Shown here: positions 17,176 through 25,004 of the stretch, piece after piece
Layout of the letters: each line of letters starts with the position of its first letter
How positions within the stretch are numbered: position 1 is the stretch's first letter
NCBI GenBank assembly: GCA_002423495.1
Contig: DIWN01000080.1
Coordinates: 477-55,162 of the forward strand
Reading direction: 5' to 3'
Length of the DNA stretch: 54,686 nt
Source: Anaerolineaceae bacterium UBA6105
GTDB lineage: Bacteria; Chloroflexota; Anaerolineae; Anaerolineales; Anaerolineaceae
Translations under genes and position numbers: made by a program
Notes under the pieces: generated by a model
What the model was told of the DNA's origin: nothing
The model's database searches: none
The model's input: the letters and a program-made list of their open reading frames with translations, nothing else

Positions 17176-18870
17176 TTAAGGGCGCGTCAGTTTCAGGACA
17201 AATGTTTCTCCACCGTCGAGGAACTCTGCCACGACAAAATCGGTCAGAGAACCATCTTCGGCAAAGGTAATTTCAGAGAAGGGCGCCTCGCCCCAAACCG
17301 CTTCCGCCTGCCAGGTGCCCGCCAGGTCGCTGCCTTCAAGCGCAATGGTGCAGTTTTCGAGGGTCTGCACACCAAGATTGGCAACTGTCAGCAGGACTTC
17401 GTCGTCCAAAACCCGTGCCACGGTGTAGAGCCGCCGGCAGGACGAGGTGAAGGGGATGTAGTCACCCTTTTGCAGTGCCGGGTAGCGATTGCGCAAATTC
17501 ACCAATCCCCGATACCAGTTAAGCAGGGACTCTGGATCCGAATCCTGGGCAGCCACATTCAGTTCCTCCCAGCCTTCGTTCAGAGGTTCCCAGGGAGCGA
17601 CACTGCTAAAGCCCGCATGCACTTCCGCGGACCACTGCATCGGCGTGCGTAAGCGTTCGTCCGGCTTGTTGCCGGTCATGCCAATTTCTTCGCCGTAGTA
17701 GATGTAGGGTGTGCCCGGACCCATCAGATAGATGAAGGCTGCCAGTTGCTGTCGCTGGAGCTTGCTGCTGAAGTAAGACGCCACACGCTGCTGGTCGTGA
17801 TTGGTCAAAAAAGTGGCAAATTGCTGATCGGGGAAGTACTCAAGCGTCTCCAGGTAGGATGCCATAATACGCGAGGGGTCAGGGGAATACAAGCCGCCCA
17901 GAATATCCCCCGCCAGGTCGAACATGAAGTATTCCTGCATGCCGCGCGTTGGTTCACCATACTTGGCGATGACCTGCGTATCCGTCCAAACTTCGCCTAC
18001 GGTGTAGGCTTCAGGATTGATGCCCGTATAATACTCGCGCCAATCTTGGAACCACGCAATCGAACCTTTCGAGTCCTGCAGCGTAACCCCATCTTCCACC
18101 AGGTAGCGTGCCGCATCCACCCTGAAGCCGTCCACGCCCAAATCCAGCCAGAATTTGGTGGCATCATACATGGCTTCGGTTACCTTTGGCTGGTCGTAAT
18201 TCAGATCGGGCATGCCGCTCCAGAAAATTGCATAATAATAACTATCTCCCGATTGATACCAGGCATTCTGCCCCCAGGGTCCCGCCTGGGCTGGCCTGGT
18301 GTCGGACCAAACGTACCAGTCCCGATACTCGCTGGCTTTATCCTTCGAACTCAGGAACCACGGATGTTCCGTAGAGGTGTGATTGACCACAAAATCCATG
18401 ATCACGCGGATGCCGCGTTCGTGGCAGGCTTCCAGCATCTCCTGAAAATCCTCAAGAGTGCCATAATCCGGGTTCACTGCCTGGTAATCGGCGACGTCAT
18501 AGCCATGATAAGAAGGTGAAGGATTAATGGGCATCAGCCAAATGCCGCCGATCCCAAGGTCAGTATCGGTATTAGGGTCGCCATCGTTCAGATAATCGAG
18601 CATTTCAATGATTCCACGGAAGTCACCAACGCCATCGCCGTCGCTGTCCTTGAAGGAACGCACAAATATTTCATAGAAAACCACGTCATTCCACCATCCC
18701 TGGCTGGAATCCGGTTCGGGAATTTCTTCTGTCTCCACTTGTGGAGTCGCTGTAGCGGGTGGCTGGGTAGCGGTGGCAGCAGGTTGGGTTGCGGTGGGTT
18801 CGGTTTTGCATGCAGTCAGCACCAGGCTAACAACTAATAGCAGTATTATTGGCAAGGCACGTTTTTTCAT
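17176..18870 (-). CDS. GH13 family alpha-amylase/alpha-glucosidase lipoprotein
   Basis: Cell-surface alpha-glucan hydrolase of 564 residues. The signal peptide ends in lipobox VLTAC (C21) and a Thr/Ala/Pro linker follows. All GH13 signatures are present: DFVVNHTS (region I), GFRVDAARY with the nucleophile near residue 252 (II), VGEVWTD with the acid/base near residue 292 (III), and FLTNHDQQR near residue 358 (IV). The motif MPDLNYDQPKV is typical of the alpha-glucosidase/neopullulanase side of the family, and PWGQNAW supports an oligosaccharide-acting enzyme. A C-terminal beta-sandwich ends the chain. It is the first gene of an operon with a GH57 lipoprotein and a kinase, read from the promoter at 18918-18945. 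No ABC sugar importer is in the window. Confidence 0.94.
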   Translation of the reverse strand: MKKRALPIILLLVVSLVLTACKTEPTATQPAATATQPPATATPQVETEEIPEPDSSQGWWNDVVFYEIFVRSFKDSDGDGVGDFRGIIEMLDYLNDGDPNTDTDLGIGGIWLMPINPSPSYHGYDVADYQAVNPDYGTLEDFQEMLEACHERGIRVIMDFVVNHTSTEHPWFLSSKDKASEYRDWYVWSDTRPAQAGPWGQNAWYQSGDSYYYAIFWSGMPDLNYDQPKVTEAMYDATKFWLDLGVDGFRVDAARYLVEDGVTLQDSKGSIAWFQDWREYYTGINPEAYTVGEVWTDTQVIAKYGEPTRGMQEYFMFDLAGDILGGLYSPDPSRIMASYLETLEYFPDQQFATFLTNHDQQRVASYFSSKLQRQQLAAFIYLMGPGTPYIYYGEEIGMTGNKPDERLRTPMQWSAEVHAGFSSVAPWEPLNEGWEELNVAAQDSDPESLLNWYRGLVNLRNRYPALQKGDYIPFTSSCRRLYTVARVLDDEVLLTVANLGVQTLENCTIALEGSDLAGTWQAEAVWGEAPFSEITFAEDGSLTDFVVAEFLDGGETFVLKLTRP

Positions 18871-18894
18871 TGCATCTCCAGGATGTCACCAGTA

Positions 18895-18914
18895 ACGGGG
18901 AGCTTTGCCCCCGT
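18895..18914. promoter_or_regulatory. Hairpin at the 5' end of the glucan operon transcript
   Basis: ACGGGG (18895-18900) pairs with CCCCGT (18909-18914). The predicted transcript start falls within this repeat, so it could be an operator or a stabilising 5' stem. Confidence 0.4.
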
Positions 18915-18917
18915 CAG

Positions 18918-18945
18918 ATTGTATGAATAATTTTACCCGATTCAA
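18918..18945 (-). promoter_or_regulatory. Sigma-70-type promoter of the glucan operon
   Basis: Reading leftwards, TTGAAT (18940-18945, complement) and TACAAT (18918-18923, complement) are separated by 16 bp. Transcription would begin near 18911, giving a leader of about 40 nt to the GH13 ATG at 18870. Confidence 0.65.
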
Positions 18946-18999
18946 GCACCGGTTTGCAGGCAGGATTATATGGCTCAGCCGCTTATAAATTGCACTTCA

Positions 19000-19692
19000 T
19001 TAGTCAAACAGACCACCAACTGCAGGCTGAATGAGCGACGCATCGTCCTGGGCAGGGCTGTTGACCGCACGGCTGACTTCCCAACTGCGCATCTGCCCTG
19101 GGTCAAAAGGCTGCAGCAGGCTCAGCCGTTTTGTCACGTCGGGCTCTACTAACCAATCCCACATCGCCTGCCCTTTGAGCACGACCGGCATGCGCGGATG
19201 CACTTCAGCAACCAGGGAATTCGCTTCAGTGGTGATGATGGTGCAAGTGGTCAGACCGGGTAGTCCAGGCTCTGAATTGACACCTTTTGGCTCCCAGTCA
19301 TCCCACAGCCCCGCAAAAGCAAAGGCTTCGCCACTGCGTAAGCTGAAGTAGAAAGGAACCGACAGCTTCCCCGCCTTGCGCCACTCGTAAAAACCGTCGG
19401 CCAGGATCAGACAGCGTTTGTTTTTGAAAGAATTGCGAAATGCTGGCTTCTCCGCTACGGACTCAGCGCGCGCGTTGATCATTCCGTTTCCGATCGAGGG
19501 ATCCTTTGCCCAAAACGGCACCAAGCCCCAGCGAAACCAGTGCACTGAACGGGTTTCCTCAAAAGGCACGCAGGCGATTTCCTGCGAGGGGGCGATGTTA
19601 TATCGCGGTGTCCAGTCAGGCGGCATCTGCCCCAGCGCGAGCTGCGTGCGCACATCTTCGGAATCAATCGCCATGGTAAATCTTCCACACAT
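19000..19692 (-). CDS. SOS response-associated peptidase (YedK/HMCES family)
   Basis: Protein of 230 residues that forms a covalent shield on abasic sites in single-stranded DNA, as known for YedK/HMCES. The start is fixed by the catalytic Cys2 in MCGRFT, which must follow the initiator Met; the longer open frame upstream to 19848 is therefore not used. Other family signatures are PRYNIAPSQ, RWGLVPFWA, INARAES, the active-site Glu in ADGFYEWRK, and the His in AEVHPRMPVVL. GAGGA stands just before the ATG, and TATAAT (19727-19732, complement) lies 35 nt upstream. It is a single gene, downstream of nothing on its strand within 800 bp. The C-terminal 50 residues are slightly longer than in E. 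coli YedK. Confidence 0.94.
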   Translation of the reverse strand: MCGRFTMAIDSEDVRTQLALGQMPPDWTPRYNIAPSQEIACVPFEETRSVHWFRWGLVPFWAKDPSIGNGMINARAESVAEKPAFRNSFKNKRCLILADGFYEWRKAGKLSVPFYFSLRSGEAFAFAGLWDDWEPKGVNSEPGLPGLTTCTIITTEANSLVAEVHPRMPVVLKGQAMWDWLVEPDVTKRLSLLQPFDPGQMRSWEVSRAVNSPAQDDASLIQPAVGGLFD

Positions 19693-19726
19693 AGTTCCTC
19701 CAATCCTGATCCGGATGTCTGCAGAT

Positions 19727-19732
19727 ATTATA
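19727..19732 (-). promoter_or_regulatory. -10 element for the SRAP gene
   Basis: A perfect TATAAT reads leftwards 35 nt before the SRAP ATG. No good -35 match is visible at 15 to 19 bp. No LexA-type palindrome was recognised around it. Confidence 0.45.
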
Positions 19733-20460
19733 CAATCTTTGCTTGCCACACTCACCCAAGGGTAAAGGGCGTTGGGGCTTTCCCAGGGCAATGGCATCAT
19801 ATTTAGAGAAAATTCGGTTAGGTAATTCTGATCCCGACTACCGTGCAAAGGTTTTTTTCAGTCACCTGCCCTGATTGTCTTATCTTACCTTGGTAAGTAC
19901 CAGTTATTTTTGGGTTGATTGCAAAGATTCTACTCTCATAATCTGTTCTCACTCTGGAAAAATCTTCATCGAAACTTGCCTCCATCACCCAATGCTAACT
20001 CCTGTCCATAGTCTACTGACCGCTTTGCCAGCTGATAAACTTCAAAACGCAGTGAAAAAGCAGTCACCCCTCAAGCATGAAAATAGGCAGCAGCCAGCAG
20101 CCCAAAAACCAGAATGCTTGCTGTCATATCAATCATCCATTGCTTGAATTTCTTAATTAGCACAAATCAGGCACCTAACTCCATACAAATTTCATCCTTC
20201 AGTTGGATCATTGCGCTCACATCAGTTCCCCGATGGACGAAGTCCATCTGTTGCCTGGCAACATCACAGACTAAAAATCTTTTCCCTTGCGGTAGGTTGC
20301 GGATGAATATTCTTTTTGCAACACAAGTCAAATCGATCGATTCATCTCATAATATATATATTCACTATTGATTTATTATGCTAAAATCTTACTAAGAACC
20401 TCTATTACTTCCTTTTCTTTCATTGAAAACGCATCTAGGCCAATAACAGGAAGAGCCGAT
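19733..20460. other. Long AT-rich intergenic stretch without a supported gene
   Basis: About 730 bp without a convincing coding region. Two open frames of 85 to 90 codons on the plus strand have unlikely amino-acid composition and no ribosome-binding site. A 30-codon frame at 20071-20163 on the minus strand would encode a basic head plus one hydrophobic helix and is listed under findings as a possibility only. The part next to 20350-20400 is very AT-rich. Confidence 0.5.
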
Positions 20461-20476
20461 TATCTGTAAACAGATA
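20461..20476. promoter_or_regulatory. Perfect 16-bp palindrome upstream of beta-helix gene
   Basis: TATCTGTAAACAGATA is perfectly self-complementary except for the central AA (7 bp per arm). It ends 46 bp before the start of the secreted beta-helix protein gene. It has the size and position of a dimeric repressor or activator site; the cognate regulator is unknown. Confidence 0.4.
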
Positions 20477-20522
20477 TTTAAAGCGTCACTCGATTTTTCG
20501 TTTCAAGATCAAAGGAGAGATG

Positions 20523-22106
20523 ATGAAAAAAGTAATAAGATTAATTCCCATTTTGTTACTGATCAATTTAACTCTTGCTCCTGCGCTGCCAGTCAACGCC
20601 AGCAATACCTGGTATGTTGCACATGATGGCAGCGGAGAAGACTGCACCCAGGCAGCCCCCTGTCAACTCGATTATGCAGTTCAAACAAAATCTCTTGATG
20701 GGGATACCATCCTTGCCAAATCAGGCATCTACAGGGATGAAAGTGGTGATCAACCCTATGTTACCTATATTTACAAAAGTCTGACGCTCATCGGCAGCTG
20801 CACTTATGGATCATCCGGTCCTGTTGTCTGTGAAACAGGTCAGAGGGATTCATTTTTGGATGGTGAATTACAGCGACGGGTTATTATCATCCAGGGCATT
20901 CCTGGAGACGGAATGCACGTCAGCATCAGCGGCTTCACCATCATGCGCGGCAATGGAGGAGACAACCCGGTTGGAACCTGCGAATCGGCCTGGAGTTCAA
21001 CAATATTGGGTTGTGGCGGAGGCGTTTTTGCGGAAGGTGTGGACTATCTCGATCTGAATGACAACGATATCTGGGCTAACCTCGGCAGCAACAGCAGCCC
21101 GGCAACCGCCGATATTACCCTTGGCGGTGGTGTTTATGCAGAGCGAGTTGGGCAGCTTGTCTTAACTGACAACGTACTGCATTTTAACAGAGCAGGAAGT
21201 GAAGGGCAGGGATTCGGCGGGGGCATCTATCTGACAGACTCAGGCAACATAGCTGGGGTCTTGATTGAAAATAACATCTTTGACAACAATGAGCTGACCT
21301 CCAATCAACCTGGTAATGGTGCAGGCATCTGCGCCACTTTTTCAGAGGGGATCCAGGTCAACCAAAACCTTTTCGAATATCAAAATTATCTGACGCGCGT
21401 GACTGTCGATGGCAGCGCCATCTACATGCTCGACCTGAGAAATTCATATATTTACCATAACAGCTTCCAGAAAAATTTTGGCAGATCTTCCATTTTCGTC
21501 GTCGGTCTGCCTGGCGATATAACTGACGTGGTCATTAACAGGAACAGGATCACCGCTGAAGAAACCACTGACAATATCGCCGTGATCGGCAATACCGACT
21601 TGCTGATCATGAATAATTTCATCGGGAATAATGACCCGCTAACGAATTCGAGTGGTATATACACGCAGGGGTCGATAGCTTACGGAAACCCTGATGCTTT
21701 TATTGCTTACAACACCTTGGCACTGGTCGAATATGGGCTTTACATTAATGAGAATTCTGACATTACATTAGAAGATAATATTTTTACCCAGATAAATTCG
21801 ACGGCTGTTTATGATAATGATACAGCGACGAATACGCTGGTCGTTGACAGCAACCTCTTCTACGATAATGGCGATGATGGCGAGCGCGGAGTGGTCTATT
21901 TTAGCGGCGATCCGCTGTTGGTGGACGCCCCCAATGGGGATTTCCACATCCAGGCTGGGTCTGCAGCAATTGATAAGGTGTACTCCTGGCAAGGAGGAAT
22001 TGATATTGACGGTCAGATGCGCGGCATCGGCATACCGCCCAATAGCTTTGACGTCGGTGCGGATGAGTATATGCTTGTAAATTACCTGCCGCTGATCGTA
22101 AAGTGA
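20523..22106 (+). CDS. Secreted right-handed beta-helix protein
   Basis: Exported protein of 527 residues, function unknown. The signal peptide (KKVIRLIPILLLINLTLAPA, then LPVNA) is followed by NTWYVAHDGSGEDCTQAAPC, the start of a parallel beta-helix of the kind found in pectate-lyase-like surface proteins. The body has many Asn/Gly-rich turns of about 22 to 25 residues (for example ISGFTIMRGNGG, LTDNVLHFNRAG, IENNIFDNNEL). No catalytic set for a lyase could be picked out. It ends with FDVGADEYMLVNYLPLIVK; the terminal YLPLIVK resembles the YLPLVMK found early in the giant protein at 43342-52698. Two ATGs are adjacent; AGGAG lies 5 nt before the second (20523) and only 2 nt before the first, so the second is preferred. 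Confidence 0.85.
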   Translation: MKKVIRLIPILLLINLTLAPALPVNASNTWYVAHDGSGEDCTQAAPCQLDYAVQTKSLDGDTILAKSGIYRDESGDQPYVTYIYKSLTLIGSCTYGSSGPVVCETGQRDSFLDGELQRRVIIIQGIPGDGMHVSISGFTIMRGNGGDNPVGTCESAWSSTILGCGGGVFAEGVDYLDLNDNDIWANLGSNSSPATADITLGGGVYAERVGQLVLTDNVLHFNRAGSEGQGFGGGIYLTDSGNIAGVLIENNIFDNNELTSNQPGNGAGICATFSEGIQVNQNLFEYQNYLTRVTVDGSAIYMLDLRNSYIYHNSFQKNFGRSSIFVVGLPGDITDVVINRNRITAEETTDNIAVIGNTDLLIMNNFIGNNDPLTNSSGIYTQGSIAYGNPDAFIAYNTLALVEYGLYINENSDITLEDNIFTQINSTAVYDNDTATNTLVVDSNLFYDNGDDGERGVVYFSGDPLLVDAPNGDFHIQAGSAAIDKVYSWQGGIDIDGQMRGIGIPPNSFDVGADEYMLVNYLPLIVK

Positions 22107-22194
22107 GAAAAAGCAGAAACACCGCTGACCAATGTGGTGATTATAGAATAGCCGTTAATCTGTAGGGATTAGTCAAATAGTCGCATAGCAGGTT

Positions 22195-22230
22195 TGTCAT
22201 TGCAAGCGAACGCGATCGCGAAGCATCCCT
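22195..22230 (+). repeat. Dispersed GTCATTGC-type intergenic repeat
   Basis: The segment reads TGTCATTGCAAGCGAACGCG followed by ATCGCGAAGCATCC. It resembles a dispersed repeat seen between genes in many bacterial genomes. A second copy, reversed, lies at 31612-31642. Confidence 0.5.
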
Positions 22231-22267
22231 CCGGGACGCAGTTTCTGGAATTAAAAACTTGTAGAGC

Positions 22268-22459
22268 AAGGGTGGGTCATCGTGCTCGAAAAGTATGGCG
22301 TCACAAAGCAAATGCAGGAGCACACCGAGTTGTAGCCTACCCACCGCAGCACAAGCAAGTCGATTCATAAACGCTGTACACAAGTAAGATTGCTGTTTTT
22401 GGTGGGTTGACTAATTGATGTAAAGACAGGGCAAGATACTGTGGCGCCAACCCACCCTT
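22268..22459. repeat. Two-lobed palindromic mini-element, 192 bp
   Basis: The ends are inverted repeats: AAGGGTGGGT (22268-22277) and ACCCACCCTT (22450-22459). Each end also pairs with an inner copy. GGTGGGT at 22271 pairs with ACCCACC at 22339, enclosing GTGCTC/GAGCAC, and GGTGGGTTG at 22401 pairs with CAACCCACC at 22448. The result is two hairpin lobes side by side. It has no coding capacity and looks like a non-autonomous mobile element or a structured repeat. Confidence 0.6.
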
Positions 22460-22624
22460 CGAGGACGAGACCGGATTCATCCTCACCTTCCTGATCGATG
22501 TTATTCCATTATCATGTCTTTCCAACTATTAATATACAAGGCCGGGTTGCGATGTTCAACCCGATAATATCAATGCTGTCAATCCAGTTTGCTCATTCGT
22601 GTTACTTTTGGCTGACTACAAAAA

Positions 22625-22671
22625 TGTGACCTCTTCGCACATGTGACCTCTTCGCCCTGTGACCTCTTCGC
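22625..22671 (+). promoter_or_regulatory. Three direct repeats upstream of rplY promoter
   Basis: TGTGACCTCTTCGC occurs three times without change, at 22625-22638, 22642-22655 and 22658-22671. The start-to-start distances are 17 and 16 bp. The array ends 2 bp before the -35 box of the putative rplY promoter, the place where activators or repressors bind. A short slipped-strand minisatellite is the alternative explanation. Confidence 0.6.
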
Positions 22672-22673
22672 CC

Positions 22674-22702
22674 TTGACGCCTGACCCAGGACTGAGTAAA
22701 CT
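22674..22702 (+). promoter_or_regulatory. Sigma-70-type promoter for rplY
   Basis: TTGACG (22674-22679) and TAAACT (22697-22702) are separated by 17 bp. The start would fall near 22709, giving a leader of about 70 nt before the rplY ATG. Confidence 0.6.
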
Positions 22703-22778
22703 TATGAGTCGCCGGTTTACCCGGTAAATTTATGGGCGAAGGTAACCTAAAAAATGGTGAGAGGCGCTCGGAGGAAAA

Positions 22779-23447
22779 ATGTCTACACACGAAGAAACCA
22801 TCATTAAAGCTGAAAAGCGCAGCATCAAGGGAAAACAGGTTTCCCAGTTGCGCCGCGCCGGCATCCTGCCCGGTGTTATTTACGGACACAAAATTGAACC
22901 CCAGGCTATCCAGATGGATCGCCACACGGTTTCACTCCAGATGTCCAGCATCACCCCCACCACCTTGGTGACCGTCGATGTCGCCGGGAATAAAATCAAA
23001 GCCTTTGTGCGCGATCGCCAGCGCGACGTGCTCTATGGCGTCTTAACACACCTGGATTTCCTGGCTGTCTCAATGACCGAGAAAATGCGCGCCTCAGTTG
23101 CCCTTGATCTCACAGGCGAAGCCCCTGTGCTCGATGACGCAATTTATCTGCTCAACCAGAACCTGAACGAACTTGAAATCGAATGTTTGCCTCAGGATAT
23201 GCCCGAGCGTGTTATGGTGGACGTCAGCGGCATCAAAACCCCTGAAGATACCATCACAGTCGCGGATCTCGACTTGGGTGCGGATGTTACCATTCTCACA
23301 GATAGCTCAGAAGTGATCGTTGCGGTTAGCTACGTTGCAGTTGAAGAGACTGAAGAAGTAGAAGAAATTGAAGTTGAAGAAACATTCGGAGAGCCTGAAG
23401 TGCTTGAAAAAGGCAAGAAGCTTGAAGGTGAAGAAGAAGCCGAGTAA
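22779..23447 (+). CDS. rplY: 50S ribosomal protein bL25, CTC (general stress) type
   Basis: Binds 5S rRNA in the large ribosomal subunit. The 222-residue form has the two-domain CTC architecture: an L25 domain in residues 1 to about 95 (IKGKQVSQLRRAGILPGVIYG, with the RRAGxxPGVxYG signature) and a beta-barrel TL5-type domain in residues about 98 to 190 (LDLTGEAPVLD, VDVSGIKTPED). The last 30 residues are almost entirely Glu/Val (EETEEVEEIEVEETF), a common acidic tail. GGAGGA precedes the ATG. The gene is preceded by a promoter with three direct repeats and followed by a strong terminator, so it is a single-gene unit. No pth gene follows, unlike many bacteria. Confidence 0.95.
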   Translation: MSTHEETIIKAEKRSIKGKQVSQLRRAGILPGVIYGHKIEPQAIQMDRHTVSLQMSSITPTTLVTVDVAGNKIKAFVRDRQRDVLYGVLTHLDFLAVSMTEKMRASVALDLTGEAPVLDDAIYLLNQNLNELEIECLPQDMPERVMVDVSGIKTPEDTITVADLDLGADVTILTDSSEVIVAVSYVAVEETEEVEEIEVEETFGEPEVLEKGKKLEGEEEAE

Positions 23448-23467
23448 GTTAATACTCACCAGAATCA

Positions 23468-23495
23468 AAAACAACCGCTGCAAGGCGGTTGTTTT
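23468..23495. terminator. Intrinsic terminator between rplY and Nudix gene
   Basis: AAAACAACCGC (23468-23478) pairs with GCGGTTGTTTT (23485-23495) across a 6-nt loop. A-rich and T-rich flanks on both sides make it usable from either strand for these convergent genes. Confidence 0.88.
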
Positions 23496-23551
23496 GCTTT
23501 AAGGGAGATTGCAGATCGGAGAGGCTTCAATCCCCGCAATCACACAGCCGA

Positions 23552-24154
23552 TCAGTTTTGGATTAGATGCAAGAATTCCTGGGTCATCTGCGCCGTGGCG
23601 CCCCAGATCATCTCGCCATCGAAATCGTTGTAGTAGGGAATCTGAAAGGTTTGACCTTCAAACTGGCGCGGTTTAATCTGAAAGTTTCGGAGGTCAGCAA
23701 GCCAGTCAAGCGGCACAATGAAAGCGCGCGCCACCTCTCTTGCGTTGATCTCGAGATCACAAGGCCAGGCGACCACGCCAACCACTGGGGTAACCTGGAA
23801 ATACGAAACCATATCGAAACGCGCCATCTTGCCAAGCACTGCCACTGAGGTTGGGTCAATCCCCACTTCCTCCCAGGCTTCGCGCAGGGCTGTGCGCTCA
23901 AGGTCGCCGTCCTGTTCCTCCCAGGCGCCGCCGGGAAAAGAAACCTGACCGCTGTGATCTTCCAACTCGATCGCGCGGCGGGTAAAAAGCAGGTGCCATT
24001 GCCCCGCTTGCCAAACCAGCGGAACAAGCACAGCCGCCGGATGCAGTTGATTTGGGTCCATGTGCAGCCATCCGTTATCCCGGAGGTCAGACTGTTCAGC
24101 GTGTGCCTGAAGGCGGACGCCAATGTCATGCGGTAAGCTCAGAATGCCCCTCAA
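23552..24154 (-). CDS. Nudix hydrolase, CoA pyrophosphatase (NudL) type
   Basis: Predicted to cleave CoA or its derivatives into phosphopantetheine and 3',5'-ADP in the cytoplasm. It has 200 residues. The UPF0035 signature that marks the CoA group is LLFTRRAIELEDHSGQVSFP, directly followed by the Nudix box GGAWEEQDGDLERTALREAW then EEVGI, which holds the metal-binding REAWEE. The start is a TTG that overlaps the trmI stop (TTGA), with AGAGG 7 nt upstream. This means translational coupling to trmI and membership of a three-gene operon (membrane protein, trmI, this gene). Confidence 0.9.
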   Translation of the reverse strand: MRGILSLPHDIGVRLQAHAEQSDLRDNGWLHMDPNQLHPAAVLVPLVWQAGQWHLLFTRRAIELEDHSGQVSFPGGAWEEQDGDLERTALREAWEEVGIDPTSVAVLGKMARFDMVSYFQVTPVVGVVAWPCDLEINAREVARAFIVPLDWLADLRNFQIKPRQFEGQTFQIPYYNDFDGEMIWGATAQMTQEFLHLIQN

Positions 24155-25002
24155 ATTGATGCCTCTGCCTCGTCAGTCTCAGTTGGAGCATCGGTTTTCT
24201 CGACACCCAAACGTTCAACGGCTCTTCCAAAAAGCAAGAATCCGGTATGTGCAATCATTCGGTCCACCGGGCGCAGGTGTTCCCAGTCGGTTTTGTAGTA
24301 ACGCACGAGCACTTCAATGACTTCCACAAAGGCAAAGTTGTGATGCATGAGGGAACGCAGACATAGCTGGACCTGGTTCACCGTAGGCACAAGCATGCCG
24401 AGATAACCGCCCGGTTTTAGGCTTCTGCGTGCCTGATCCAGGTAGTCGTAGGGATTGGGCAGATCCAAAAAAAGCGCGTCGACGTTTTCTTCGGAAAACC
24501 CTTCCGAGGCGTCTCCCACTTTAAAGGTCACCCGCTCGAGCAAGCCGACGCGTGTCAGGTTTTTGATAGCAAGCGCCTGGATGTCCGGCTTTCTTTCATA
24601 GGAATAGACGTGTCCGCTCTCGCCAACCATATAGGCAAAAGCCGTCGTCAGTCCCCCGGAACCGCTGCCGCACTCCAGCACCCGCATGCCAGGGCCAATC
24701 CCCATGGTGATGAGAATTTGCCCAATTTCCTTCGGATACATGATCTGGGTGGTGCGTTTGATGTTTTTGATCAGGTCAGCAATGCCTGGCTGCAGCAGGT
24801 AGAAGGGGTTGCCCTGGTGGGACTCCAACCGGCTGCCCCATTTTTGACCGATGATGTCGTCATGCCGGATAACCCCGCGATGGGTTTGCAAAACTGCGCC
24901 AGCCTCAAGGCGCAGCAAGTTGCTTTTATGACCAGCACCCTGCAGCTGCACCAGGTCCCCCTCGCGGGCAAAATTGCTCGACTCGATTTGTGAAGTGATC
25001 AT
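24151..25002 (-). CDS. trmI: tRNA (adenine-N1)-methyltransferase TrmI
   Basis: SAM-dependent enzyme that methylates A58 (and in some species A57) in the T-loop of tRNA, usually as a tetramer. It is 283 residues long. The N-terminal beta-barrel domain (residues 1 to about 75) includes REGDLVQLQG and DIIGQKWG. The Rossmann domain has motif I VLECGSGSGGLTTAFAY, the acidic ribose-binder in VYSYERKPD, and LFLDLPNPYDYLDQA. The C-terminal RPVDRMIAHTGFLLFGRA is a hallmark of the family. A short acidic tail (TDAPTETDEAEASI) follows. It begins 2 nt after a small membrane protein gene and overlaps the Nudix gene, so all three are one transcript. Confidence 0.95.
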   Translation of the reverse strand: MITSQIESSNFAREGDLVQLQGAGHKSNLLRLEAGAVLQTHRGVIRHDDIIGQKWGSRLESHQGNPFYLLQPGIADLIKNIKRTTQIMYPKEIGQILITMGIGPGMRVLECGSGSGGLTTAFAYMVGESGHVYSYERKPDIQALAIKNLTRVGLLERVTFKVGDASEGFSEENVDALFLDLPNPYDYLDQARRSLKPGGYLGMLVPTVNQVQLCLRSLMHHNFAFVEVIEVLVRYYKTDWEHLRPVDRMIAHTGFLLFGRAVERLGVEKTDAPTETDEAEASI

Positions 25003-25004
25003 CC

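Noticed and set aside
19693..19848. 52-residue N-terminal extension of the SRAP protein
   Set aside because: The catalytic Cys must be residue 2 of the mature chain, which fixes the start at MCGRF (19692).
19875..20371. Plus-strand frames of 85 to 90 codons before the beta-helix gene
   Set aside because: No ribosome-binding sites, Ser/His/Gln-rich random composition, and overlap of each other in AT-rich DNA.
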